A stretch of 64,000 nt of DNA from Diaporthe sp. PMI_573 (lineage: Eukaryota > Ascomycota > Sordariomycetes > Diaporthales > Diaporthaceae). Below, piece by piece: positions 11,770 through 23,176 of this stretch (positions are counted from its first letter, which is position 1; the number at the start of each line of letters is the position of its first letter). A program made the translations under genes and the position numbers. The notes beneath the pieces are model-generated. The model was not told the DNA's origin and did not search any database. It worked only from the letters and a program-made list of their open reading frames with translations. The stretch lies in the NCBI GenBank assembly GCA_021399435.1, contig JAJTUP010000005.1, positions 1,550,001 to 1,614,000 on the forward strand, given 5' to 3'.

Positions 11770-13874
11770 ATGCCACATTACAGCATGTCTTCTTCTCTTC
11801 TCTACAGCTCCACGACATACGGTGTGTTGGGGGCAGTCCTCGTTCTTCTGTACGCCCTGTACCGTGCTGCTCTTCCCAAGCCGATCTCCGGCATCCCTTA
11901 CCATGAAGCGTCCGCAAACCGGGTGCTGGGCGATGCACCCGCCATGATCAGACACAGGCAAAAATACTCAACAGTCTTCGACTGGATGACAGCACAGACC
12001 GTGAACCTGAACTCGCCAGTGGTCCAAATCTTCTTGAAGCCCTTCTTTCAACCAGTCGTGCTCATAACCGACCCTCGCGAATCCCAGGACATATTGTTGC
12101 GCCGAGCCAAAGACTTTGATCGCTCTACGTTCTTCAAGGGTGTGTACCGACACCATAAACACGATGGCGGCTCACAGAATTAACTGACATTATTATCCAC
12201 CAGATGCTTTCGGCGGAGTGTGTAAGTAACTCCCAGAGTCTGCCCTCAAAGCTTTCTTACCTCTCGTGTTAAGCCTCTGTAATGGGGGGGGGGGCGCTTA
12301 GAGAGGCAGGTCTTCGACACATGACAGCCGGTCTCTTCCTTGGCAACGTGATAACTTACTCTGAACTTTGCAGTGACGAACCATCACATCATCCAGCCGA
12401 CGAACGAGAAGTTTAGGCAGGGGCGCCGCCTGTTAGCTGACACAATGACCACTGCATTCCTCAACAAGGCAAGACACGTCTGCAATGTAGTAAATCTGAG
12501 TCTCTGTGACTAACACCTGGCTCCCGCAGGTTGCAGCACCATCCCTTCACAGGCACATACTGAATTTGATGGAGCTCTGGCGAGTGAAGAGCGAAGCCAG
12601 CAAAGGACATGCGTTCGCAGTTGCTATTGACATCAATCACATGGCTCTTGATTCGAGTAAGCACCGTGCTGACCATGAAAGTGTAATCCCGAATTTAAGA
12701 TGCTGATGTTATGTTCCTAGTCTGGGATGTTGCATTCGGTAGCCAATTGCAATCCATACCAACCGAGATTGAATTCCTGAATGCCATTCCCAAGTTCGAC
12801 AAGCCCTCCCAAGCGGATGAGCCAATGGTCTTCCCGACGCCAGAGTACAACTCCGCCGTCAAGTCGATGAAGGTGATCACGCACACACTGGACTCGACAA
12901 TGACTTCGCCGATGCCCAAACTGACGCACTGGCTCATCTCACTCACTCCATCCTACCGCCGCGCCAGAGCCCACAAGGACCAGCTCATCCGCGAGCGCCT
13001 CGAGGACGCAAAGTCCCGAATGCTGAGCCTCGGCGAGAAGACCGGTGAGTTCACCGACGTCACCTCCGCCACAGACCACATGGTGCGCCGCGAGGCACAA
13101 GCCGCAGCCAAGGAGAACCGTGCCCCACAGTACGAGAGCCCAAGCGCCAAGGACGAAATGTTCGGCTTCCTGATCGGGGGCCACGACACGACTGCGACGA
13201 CGCTGATGTGGACGGTCAAGCACGTCGGGAACCATCCCCGAGTACAGAAGAAGCTGCGCGGGATCCTGCAAGGGCACTTTGGGCAGGAGAACGGCGACCT
13301 CACGGCGGAGCAGATCAGCACGGCCAACATCCCGTACCTGGACGCCGTGGTGGAGGAGATGTCGCGGTGCGCGGGCACGGGGCCCGGGGTCATGCGGACG
13401 GCGGTGCACGACACGACGGTGCTGGGGCACCACATCCCCAAGGGCGTCGACGTATTCATGATGACCAACGGTCCGGGCTACATGGAGCCCAACACCATCA
13501 ACGAGGGCATTCCCGAGCACGTGCGGTCGGACTCGTCGCGGGCGAACAAGGACCGTGCCGTCCCGCTTTGGGAGGACAGCGACATCACCGTCTTCAAGCC
13601 GGAGCGCTGGATCAAGACCGACGAGAAGGGGGTGGACACATTCGACGTCCACGCCGGGCCGACGCTGCAGTTTGGGGGCGGCATCAGGGGTTGCTTTGGG
13701 AAGAAGATGGCTTATCTGGAAATGAGAATGTTCATTGCCCTGTTGATGTGGGGTTTCGACCTGGAGGTGGTGCCGGAGAAGCTAAGGGGGTTCGAGGCTT
13801 TTGATAGCCTGACACACAAACCTAAGCAGTGCTATGTGGTGCTGAAAGAGGCGGGCAAGCCGCGGGCCAATTGA
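11770..13874 (+). CDS. Cytochrome P450 monooxygenase, five exons
   Basis: ER-anchored heme-thiolate monooxygenase; substrate unknown. Exons 11770-12139, 12204-12221, 12374-12468, 12530-12656 and 12721-13874 give 587 residues. The start is the first in-frame ATG (MPHYSMSSSLL), followed by an N-terminal membrane anchor (about residues 15-35) and a KPISGIP hinge. Landmarks are the oxygen-binding I-helix GGHDTTATT (about 355), the K-helix ExxR in EEMSR, FKPERW, and the heme loop FGGGIRGCFGKK with its Cys near 528. Exon 2 is only 18 nt (DAFGGV plus a split codon). Intron 3 fits best with a GC donor (AAG|GCAAGA, 12469), joining FLNK to VAAPSL; a GT donor nine bases later is also in frame and would add three residues. 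It is convergent with the permease. Confidence 0.88.
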
Positions 13875-14182
13875 GGCAGAGAGTGGCAGTGGTTCCATCG
13901 AAATGGCTCGAATCTGGTCTTGGAACTCTCATATGTCCTGTAGTACCTAATTACAGCCATTGGGGAGATGAGTGGAAGCGACAGTGGTCTCTATATGACG
14001 CATTTCATAATTCCACGAACAGGCTTCGGAGTAGCAGTCAACAGCGTCAGACCATCGCAGCACCGTTAAGATACTGTGGCAATATGTCTCTTTCCTATTT
14101 TACTATTTAGCTACTCTATCCTGCACAAATCACGACCCAAATGATCGGCGTCACGCGCTGTTCACCAAAATTGACAGCAACC
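13875..14182. other. Shared 3' region of convergent P450 and permease genes
   Basis: A 308-bp gap between the two stop codons, presumably carrying both polyadenylation regions. No further element is recognised. Confidence 0.5.
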
Positions 14183-16031
14183 TTAGATGACATAGCGATA
14201 ACCCTTCTGCAAAGCCCTTGCCTCGGCGACAGTGACACCCTCGACCTGTGCAGACTTCTCGAGTTTCTTAATATCACGCTCGGTGAGTTGTGCGTCCGAG
14301 TTCTCCATCCTCGCGAGCTGAGCATTCTGCTTCTGAAGCAGGAGCTTCAATGCAAACGCACAGACGGCAGCGAGGACCTGGAGGCCTATGCAGATGCCCA
14401 GGGCCGGCCGGTAGTGGGGCGCATCCTTTGTCTTGTATGTGAATGGCGTCCAAATCGAGGCGGCGTTGCCTACTGAGTTGATGAAAGCGAGGGCGGCGGC
14501 GCGCTTTGCGGGCGGGCGGGGGATTGAGGAGGATATCCACGCGTAGATGATACCGTTCAGGGCGAAGACAAAAATCTGCAGGAACAAGGAGAAGTATCGA
14601 GCACCGAAGTTATCAGTTGTCATGAAAACTGCGCAAGAACCAGTCAGTTCGTGTCAGGATGAAAGGCCTGGGGAGAAGGGATGGCCGAGGAAGTGATTGA
14701 CCCGCGACGTACCAATGAAGCCCACAATCGTGATTGGAATTGGGTAAGTGAAGAACCAGAATCTCTTGGCCAACTTGTCCGAGATTCGGCAGTGCACGAA
14801 TGAGTAGAACACCATGAAGATGTAAGGCGGGGCGCAGAGCAGCAGGGCATGGATGCGATCCGAGACGACGGTCTGGGTAAGAGTCGGGAAGTAGTTCTGG
14901 ATACCAGCAGCGCCAGTCTGGCCATGGTAGGCCAAGGCGAGGAGGTAAGTCTTGGGATCGGTCAGGGCTAGCTTGATACCGCGGAGCTGCGACATGCCGC
15001 CGGCCTCGTCGACGTCGGCCTCGGAGGCTTCAATGGCAAGTCGGCGGGTGGCAACCCGCCTCTCGTCCTCGGACAGCTTTTTCCAGGTATCCGGGAAGTC
15101 AGGCAGGATGAGGCAGACGAGGATGCCGAAGAATATTGTGATGGCGCCCTCCAAGATGTAGAGCCATTGCCACGCTGAGTACCCGCGTGCTCCTGCCAAT
15201 CCGCTCAGAATACCGGCGGCGATGAGGTTTCCGAAAGCACCCGAGATCAAGGAGCCCGAGTAGAAAATGGCCATGCGCAGGGAAAGTTCCTCTTTGGTGT
15301 ACTGCGCCGTGTTAGTAACCCCAGAGTGAAGTGGTGTTGTCTCAAACTTACCCATTTGGAAAGATAGAACAGGATGCCGGGGAAGAAAGGAGCCTCGACG
15401 AAGCCAAGAATAAACCGGGTGGCAATGATCTGCCCCGCGGTCTTGACCTGGCTAGTCAGGAGCGACACCAAGCCCCAGATGATGACCTGCAAAACACACC
15501 AAAGTTAGCGCTTTCCAAGGCTCTGGGCGAATGCTACAAGGCCTGCTCGAAAAAGCTTGAGGGATTAGTGCGTACAAAGAAGCCGATGTACCAAGACGGG
15601 CGCCCAGCATAGTTAAGCATGGCGTTCGAGGGGACCTGCATCAGGACGTAGCCGACGAACAGGGTGGAAAGACCAATCTGATATTGCTGGTCCGTCATAT
15701 TCAGATCCTCCTCGAGACCTTGGAGTCGAGCCGCAGCATAGTTGTTTCTTATTCCGTCAGCATGGGCCCGCACGGCTTGGAGCCGGATACTAGGAGGAGC
15801 AAGCAGGCCGGAACATGCTCACCGGTCGATGTAGTTCATTAGATAGACCAGCACGCATAGGGGCATGATGAGAACATCTATCTTCTTCCTGAGCTTCTTC
15901 TCGATTTCAAGCTCCTCTGGCGACAGCTTGCGCAGATGATCGGCCGTTTCGGCAATGGCCTTCTCGTCATCGAGAAGGTCATGGTCGTGAACGTGCTCCG
16001 ACGCGGGGAGGTCTTCTATCTTGTCGCCCAT
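14183..16031 (-). CDS. MFS permease, Dal5/allantoate (anion:cation symporter) type
   Basis: Plasma-membrane transporter of the family that includes allantoate, nicotinate, pantothenate and biotin permeases; imports an organic anion with protons. Minus-strand exons are 16031-15823, 15747-15576, 15486-15352, 15301-14713 and 14628-14183, giving 516 residues with about 12 membrane helices. A soluble, His/Asp-rich N-terminus (about 55 residues) precedes MPLCVLVYLMNYIDR. The next exon begins NNYAAARLQGLEEDL and holds GRPSWYIGF, both family signatures. The long cytosolic loop (about residues 240-300) and a charged C-tail are normal. All four introns are GT-AG and rejoin conserved sequence in phase. 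Substrate is not predictable. Confidence 0.9.
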
Positions 16032-16324
16032 GGTGAATTGCAGCAAATAAAGCTCTCTGTGGAGAATTTACAAGAAGCGGACAATGCGACAAGATGGGAA
16101 GGGGGAAACAGAGCACAAGAGCAGCGCAGAGCAGAGGCAGAGAAGGGGGACGGAAAAGGGATTGTTTTCTACTCCCCTGCCGCCGGGTGAGGGGAGGGAC
16201 GATCGACCAACATCCGTTCATGTAGGTCCCATGCACATACTACGTATCCATCCACGGCCCACGGCATGATGTCGGTGGCACAACCTGGCCCTGACAGGGA
16301 CAGTGCGGCCATATTGAGCGAGCC

Positions 16325-16351
16325 GAGTGCCCGCGAGTGCCCGCGAGTGCC
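16325..16351. repeat. GAGTGCCCGC direct repeat, 2.5 copies
   Basis: The unit GAGTGCCCGC occurs twice in tandem plus a partial third copy (GAGTGCC), about 295 bp upstream of the permease start. Helically phased 10-bp spacing could serve a regulator, but only the repeat is observed. Confidence 0.6.
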
Positions 16352-16677
16352 TTGGGACTGCTGACTGTCGCCCAAGTGTGCAAAGTGTGGGGACCACCAG
16401 CCGTCCAGGATTGGGGAAAGTCTGGGGAAAATCCCACTTTCTTCCCTCTCTTCCCCACGCTTCGTGTTGGGATGTCTGGGGTAATAGCAGCCCCACGGAC
16501 GTCAAACTGCCGGTATTTTACCGCCACCGTTGTTTTGACCCCATCGAATCCGCTCATTCGCTACCTGGCGGTTGGTAGCCCCCCCCCTTTGCCAATGCTC
16601 CTAGCCCCGGAAATTGCTCGAGTAGTCCGACTCGACCGGCCCTCCTAGGCCGGAATGAGCTTCCCGTCGGATATCAG

Positions 16678-16747
16678 CTTCTGGGCTTCTGGGCTTCTGG
16701 GCTTCTGGCCTGCCAGCCTGCTGGGTTGGCATTGGCAGGCTGGCAGG
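16678..16747. repeat. 8-bp tandem repeat followed by 12-bp perfect inverted repeat
   Basis: From 16678 to 16708 the unit CTGGGCTT is repeated about four times. It is followed directly by an inverted repeat with arms CCTGCCAGCCTG (16709-16720) and CAGGCTGGCAGG (16736-16747). The right arm runs into a further GGCTGGGTGGCT repeat to about 16770. Confidence 0.65.
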
Positions 16748-18783
16748 CTGGGTGGCTAGCTGGGTGGCTGGCAGCGTGCCTGACGACTCGATCTCTTGGC
16801 CGTGTCCACCCAACTGGTCGCGTGCCGCAAGGTACACACCGCATGGCTTTGTTTATTACGTGAGACGTTATATCATACGCCGATCTGCACGCTTCATGCT
16901 GGGGGTTGTCATGAGAGCTCCCTCACAATGCGCGTCATACCGCGTTAACGCCGAACAGCAATACTTCGCATCATTGACCTTCAGCCCGCAGCACATCCAA
17001 GCTGATAGCAACAACATCTTTACAATAAGCGCTTCTTCAGTGGATGTAATTTGGAATTAGCGAGGATATCAACGAAGGTGGCAGCCAAGCCGACCAGGTT
17101 CTGGCCCGCTAAGATGAGTCCCCGCGTCGAGTGCTACGTCGCGGTTGAGCGGGATGGCATTCCTGCACGGCCTTCCGGTCTGTGAATTCATCGGCCACGC
17201 TGACCACGGCGGTGGTAGAGTCCTTCGTTGGATTGGGCTGACAGCCAGCCAGCATCAGAAGGCGTGCGAATGCAATGTATACTTTTGGGCTTGTGGAAGG
17301 GAAAACAACAGAGGCATATCAGCGCCGGAAGGATACCTGAAGTCGCCTGCGTAACAAGTCATTTTCCGACATATCCGCCCCAGGCCGCAGGGTTGGAGCC
17401 CCGCCGAGCATATCCGGGGGCTGCGTTTAGGTCCAAGAACGCATCGTAGATCTGAACCTGCGCCGTAGGTCAAACTACACAAGTTTCATCTGCTTTCAAG
17501 CAACCGCATCGCGGACTATGAAAGGATAAGCTAGTGCATGTTATAGCTTGTTGATCCAGGAGGCCAAAATGTCTACGTGACCCTTGCGTGAGCCTGGGAG
17601 CGGGGAAAGAGAAGACCGTGTAGACGGATATCAGCACTAAGTTATTCCAGGTTGTTCCTTTGGCGCCCTCCGGTCAATAGCACTGCCGTTAGCTTCTCTA
17701 ATAGGACTGACTGCCTGACTGCCTTGACCTTGACCTTGACCGAGCCCTATTGAACGCTAGTGCCACGATATTCTAGTGTCGAGCCATCACGGCCTACACA
17801 GTACTGTGAATGAAGCTGTGCAGGGGTGCGCCTGTCTGCCCCCGGTAATTGGGGAAGTATTCCCCGCCGTTCAGTAATTCAATCGAGACACTGTTTCAGC
17901 TAAATCCAAATGAGGGCGTGGGGGTCCATTAATATACGTCTGTGACTGGCCCCAGGGTTGAATGATTGCATTGTTCCGAAAGCCTCGAGCTGGAACAGGA
18001 GGCACTACGACATATACCCATTTGTTTTTGATGCTCGTCATGGAACAATGGGCCATCGAGGCCGACGCATATCATATCATCTGTCTCAGTGACGTGCCCA
18101 GGTGGTAAAGAAAAGTTCTTGCGCAGAGTTAAGCACCGACAACATAGGCTGCACGTGTGTGAGTCCCACCAAAGGTGACGATGACTTCCGACACAGCCAT
18201 AAGATTGTTTCCCTTCTGATGGCTTAGCCATGCTGGATTTTGACCGCCACAATTCGGCCTCACAAATTCCTTCCTGAGCTGACAGGCTTGATGCTGGCAA
18301 GATAAGGCCTTGGCTCCATTGGCATGCATACGTGACCTGTGGTCGGCCACCCAGGGCAAACGGGTTAATGGGCCCGCCCTTGGCCTTTCGAAGACTGCAT
18401 AATTCACACAGGTGACCTTAATCAGTACATATCCACGGCAGGTACGGGCCTTCAAGGTCGGGTAGTGATATAGCTCCTCATTGTATCGTCTGGGGCAGAC
18501 AGAGGGATAGCCAAACCCTGAGCCGGCGCGAAGGACAAAACTAAGCATGATTTCAAAATTTACCCCATATAAACCTAGTAGGTGCTCCATCGCCAGGAAC
18601 CCGCTATGTCACTCCTAAGATTGTCTTTCAGAAACCACGAAGATCCTCTCTCGGGATGATTCCTCATCTTTGTGTGATGCGTTCAGTGCTGACAATATAT
18701 CACTGATCGTCAATCCAAAGAATCAGCAGTCATCAAGATTCTGGCTCGATGGTGTAGAGGTGATTCGGACACCTTGACTTATC

Positions 18784-20227
18784 TCATCTAGGGGTCAGGC
18801 GAAATCGCCACGTCCAATGAGCCGGCGGGTCCCGTATCAGTTCCCTCATGTTGTCCATGAAAGGACGTATCGAGCTTTCCAGCGCCTCCCCTTCTTCAAC
18901 ACACAGTTTTGCAAACCTAACAGCCTCTTTCCAGATGCCGACTCCATTATACTCGACTGCAGCCCGGTAGTAGGCCTCGACCATCCGGGTGACGAGGCTC
19001 TCAGCCTTGAATAAGTTGACGAGAAGCTCGGCTCTCTCGGGACTTGCAGCCGAAGCTGCGGAGTAATCATCGAGATGTCTCTGCAACGTGAGAATCTGCT
19101 CGACTCTTTCGTCTGACTCTTTGATCGTCTCCTCGCTAGCCGAGCAGTGCGGACATGTGCATTCAAAACCCCACCCATGCTTTGACAGTAACTGCCGCTG
19201 TGAGCGTGTTTGGATGGAGCTGGTTCGGGGTGGTTTAGTCAATGGCTTCTCAATCACAGGGTTGACATATTAGAAGCTGGTTGGGAACAGGCTTGGCGCA
19301 TACTTACTCGAAGTAAGTCACCGTGAGCTCCTCTCCGGTTTCGATTTTGCGGGCTGCGAAGACTGACTGAGACAACGTGGATGCGTCAAAAGTGTACTTC
19401 GAATTGGGGCGGCAGGCGTGGTTCAGCCGAGAAACTACGCAGCTGTGTGAGTAGGCGTCGAAGAGTCACACCGCCCGCACGAGTTTTATGGACTCAATAA
19501 GACGAGAGAAGCACTGACCTTGCGAGAAAACAGAATGAAAGTCCATGATGCCCTCAACCGGCGTGACGAAGTCATTCTTCATGAAAATCTCATATACTCT
19601 TTCCTGATGGGTTTCGACCTCCACGTGCGTGGTCAAGTTAAGATACTCCCCTTGATGCGTCTCTGGCAAGTCGCCGATAGCTTCGGTGAGTAGGTCCGTA
19701 AGGCGTGCTCGCCCCAGGCGCTTGAAGGCTATATCATCAACCATCAAGATCGGCATGCGCCTTAAAAACGCCTCGTTGTTTCTCAGAAGCCTTCTTGCAA
19801 CCAGGCCGATGCCTTTCCCTGGGATTTGTTCATCTCGGTAGGCAGGGCTGGCGGGCTGCATCGACGCGAAGTGTTGTGACCGAGTATCAGTGAAAATGGG
19901 CAGAGATACTATTTTCTGGAGTATCTGAGCGGTTGTGACTAAGGCTATGCCATGGCCGGCGTTGAACGAGGGCTGGGTGAAAGCGCAGAACTCGTCCGAG
20001 CCGACTTGGTGACAATTGTCACTTCTGAACCATTGATCGTCTTGAGCTGAGACGGCTTCATCGTTGATGAAATCAGGTATGTCAATAGGACATGTAGTCG
20101 GTAAGGGCCAGCTGCCAACCGACGGGACAGGACAGATAGTGTCCGCTTGCGTCTCTGGAGGGATGGCGTCCAAGGCTGTTGCATACAGCCTGATTAAAGC
20201 TGCGCAGATAAGCTTTGAGCGTTTCAT
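18784..20227 (-). CDS. SET-domain protein (possibly lysine methyltransferase)
   Basis: Likely S-adenosylmethionine-dependent lysine methyltransferase; target unknown. Minus-strand exons 20227-19519, 19434-19308 and 19219-18784 give 423 residues. The SET fold starts near residue 137 with GKGIGLVA, passes the pseudoknot motif VSRLNHACRPN (about 237-247) and GEELTVTYF (about 271-279), and ends with the cysteine cluster CTCPHC (about 300). An alpha-helical C-terminal region follows. Choosing the TAG acceptor at 19435 restores the NHxCxPN motif in phase and avoids an in-frame stop. The ATG at 20227 (MKRSKLICAALIRLYATALDA) is preferred because it gives a hydrophobic, signal-like N-terminus, as in several fungal relatives with a Cys-containing region before SET; an upstream start is possible. 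Confidence 0.82.
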
Positions 20228-21120
20228 TTCGGTGCCGAATAGAAGTGTTGATGAGCCAATGTGATATTTCGACAAAAAGACGGCAGTTGAGCCGCAGTGT
20301 TGGGAAGCGCCTGGGATGTGTAGTTCCGTGCTGACAGGAAAGGAGGTCCGTGACGATCCTGTTTCAGCCGAAGCTGCACAGTGCGCCGATCCTAAACCCT
20401 GAAGACTCATTGCCGCCATTTTGCCCACGTTCCCCCATTTCAGACCCAGAGATGCAAATGGATTCAAATGTACGTTACAGAAAATGTCTGGTGTGGTTAT
20501 ACTTTGTGACAGGGCACGACAGTAATCGACCACAGCAGAGGAAGATGTAACTAGTCTATCAACCCTCAGAGCATCTGGACATCTGCACTGATTGAAGACG
20601 GAACTGCGGTGGAAATTCCACAAATCAGCCGTTCATCAGGAGCTTAGCCAGCATAAAAAGTGTATGTTGATATGTTTGAACATTGACTGAATTCGTACCT
20701 CTCCTACCAAAGTACCATGCCAACCAAGTAAGGAGTACCAAGACCGAAAATGTAATAAAAGCATAACTAATTACTGCATAACACACAAGTCTCGCATGGA
20801 TGCACATGCCTCAAGCTCTCCAACTTTGCTTGATGTACACTGAAAAGTGATTCTGAGACAAACGCAGTGTTCTTGCAAGCGACGGTGTAGAGAAAATTGA
20901 GTGATCTTTGGGTCGGCAGAGAGGGACAGTCAATGACCCTCGTGGATCCTTTTTAAGGCGCGTCAATTGATAGGCTAGTCTTCACTTTATTCCAAAGCAT
21001 TGAGTTCATCAAGATTATGCAGTTACATTTATTACATGGACAACGTGGGTATGGAACACGTATATATACACCGAGTGAGAAGCAAAGAATTAAGTGCACG
21101 GCATCCGTATTTCTACTTGG
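20228..21120. other. Intergenic region, nothing recognised
   Basis: Presumed promoter of the SET gene on the left and 3' flank of the pepsin-like gene on the right. No element stands out. Confidence 0.5.
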
Positions 21121-23176
21121 TCACCCCGCCGGAAGCTCATATATCGGTGTGCTGCCCTCTGCCTCGTGGATGCGGTGACGCGGGCGGCCATCCGCCTCGT
21201 AGACGGGCGTGTCCCCTTGTGCCTCGAATCTGGGCGTCCCGGCCGCTTCGTGCATGGGCGTGCTCCCCTCGGCTTCGAATCTCTGCGTTCCACCCGCTTC
21301 GGAAAATGGCGTGCTCCCTTCCGCCTCGTATTTCTCCCTGCCTCCTGCCTCCGACAGAGGCGTGGCACTCGCCGTCTCATGCCTCGACATTGGCGACGCC
21401 GTGTTCGTTGTTGTCTTCCCATCAGATAACTCTGGGACGTTCGCAGGACTCCCAATCAGTTCGCCCCCATTCTGCGGGGCCAGCGCGTCCTCGGCACTTT
21501 GTTCGGCAGGCTCTGCGTCTGGCCACTTGCGAGGCTGGTTGCGGGCACGGCGGCGTCGTAGCCACCAGAACACGACCCCAGCCATGATGACCAGGGCACT
21601 CACGGCGCCAGCGACTATCCCGCCGATCGCGCCTCCGCTGAGTCCTTCTTCAGCGGCCTGTGAACCTACTATAGTCGTAGAGTTACCGCCTGCTGTCGAG
21701 TTCGCGGCGTCTGCCGACAATATTGCAACCAGGTCAGATGAAGGCATTGGGTTCGAAAATTTGGCCTGGGATATGTTGAAGATGCCCCGTTCACTGTCCA
21801 CTGCCAAGTATGTCTCCTGGAGGAACACACGACCAATCGTATATTGCGAATCATTCGCCGCCCTCCTTATAGGGAAATATCGCGTGGCATTCGGGAAGAC
21901 GGGATATTGCCCTTCGAGGTCGAAAGCGGCATAGGGGAGGTCGAATCTGGTGATAGCGCCGCCCGTTGTGCTAGCGCCGAGTGCGAAGGTGAGGGTGGGC
22001 TGGAGTCGCTGCAATTCCGTATGCTGTTCGTCGTCAACTAGATACCGGCCCGTCGCTTCAACGTATCGAAGCCCGAAAGCGTCCTCGAAGAGATCGCACC
22101 ACGACTCAGGCAACCACATGTCTGGGACAGTCGAGTCAATGACAGCGAGTACCCCACTGCCAACGCCTGATAGAGAGACTGTCCCATTGAGAGTATTTGT
22201 CCCGATCGCTGACTGCAGACCGACGACCAACGGACGCTCTGAATCGGAACCGAACGGCAATGAAATGGCGTTGTCGGTAAATCGAGAAGAGTCATAGCCG
22301 CCTAGGGTTAAGCTGCCGACAACCTTTGAGTATCCTTTGACGAATGAGCATATGTTTCAAAGATTCTATCCACTGGCCCAGAATAGTAGAAAGTCTTACT
22401 GTAAGGTGCTCCGGCTGTGTAGCCGTAGGATAGACTCGGAATCTTTTCCTCATCTTTGAGTGTCCGCAACAGAGACGACGGTCTCTCATGTTCAAAATTC
22501 GTATAATTCGCCCCGAGTCCAAGCAATCCAAGCCAATAGTTCGGCGTAGGAACACCGGCCACAACCTGATGCTCTGTCACTGGGCCTGATTCGCCCAGGC
22601 CAACGGAATCGTACCCGAAAAACCCATTTCCGTCTATGCCCAGGTGCTCCTCGATATACAGCTCGTAGATCCCGATGGCCTGCCATGTAGACGACTTACT
22701 TTCTTGAAAGCCATCGCTATCTTCGCTCTCGAACGGCCAGACTCCTCGGCTGTCTCCGCAGTCACTGATGTTTCCAACCACGCTGCTCGCGCAGCCATCC
22801 GGGTGTGGTACCCAGGTCTGCTGGCTCGCTGTGGATGGCAGAACACTGAACCATTGTTGAGCAGTCCCTACACGGATCATGAATCTGCGCGGGTTAGCGG
22901 AAAGTAGACCCGGCGGACCCGGATAACTCACGTTGACCATTGGCCATCCACCCCATCCCAGACTTCTGATGGGTCAACAGAAATGGGTTCTGCCATGTGC
23001 CCGTTCAACATGCAGACCCATGTGTTGTCTAAAGAACGTGATAATGAGATGTTCGGCACAGGCACGACTTCTGGTTTCCAGAGGAAGACCCCACGGAGAC
23101 TTGGGTCGGTGGCGGCAGCCCATGCATGTGGGCATTGCCTCGGATATCGATGAAATTGGACCGCTTCTGCGGCCAT
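21121..23176 (-). CDS. Membrane-anchored pepsin-like (A1) protein with degenerate active site
   Basis: Minus-strand exons 23176-22932, 22884-22400 and 22334-21121 give about 647 residues. The conserved part starts at AEPISVDPSEVWDGVDGQWSTF and has the A1 fold: RVGTAQQWF, GLLGLGANY, GSLTLGGYDSSRF and a second half with AVIDSTVPDMWLP. The first catalytic loop, usually DTG, reads VLPSTASQQTW and lacks the Asp; the second keeps an Asp (DST, about residue 310). A Ser/Thr-rich stalk, one membrane helix (about 477-502) and a cytosolic RRRR tail follow, the tail ending in 17-residue TPxxEAxG repeats. It is therefore probably an inactive binding protein or sensor rather than a protease. The second intron acceptor was chosen because it restores the conserved RYSKVVGSLTLGG. 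The true N-terminus is uncertain: no signal peptide follows the ATG used, so an upstream exon may exist. Confidence 0.75.

Larger units (their letters stand above)
16032..18783. other. 2.75-kb gene-free region with short tandem and inverted repeats
   Basis: Upstream of the permease and downstream of the SET gene. The left half is GC-rich and holds a 10-bp direct repeat (16325-16351) and an 8-bp tandem repeat followed by an inverted repeat (16678-16747). A CTTGAC triplicate occurs near 17723. No frame has recognisable protein features. Confidence 0.5.

Noticed and set aside
11770..16031. P450 plus MFS permease as a secondary-metabolite cluster
   Set aside because: No polyketide, peptide, terpene or other backbone synthase and no pathway regulator nearby. 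The permease is of the nutrient Dal5 type, and neighbours are housekeeping genes.
18129..18590. 153-codon open frame on the minus strand
   Set aside because: Composition not protein-like, no recognisable family, no supporting splice or promoter signals.
18750..18760. Sequence matching a tRNA A-box (TGGTGTAGAGG) after GGCTCGA
   Set aside because: No B-box, no matching T-arm and no closing acceptor stem downstream; at most a tRNA 5'-half relic or chance.
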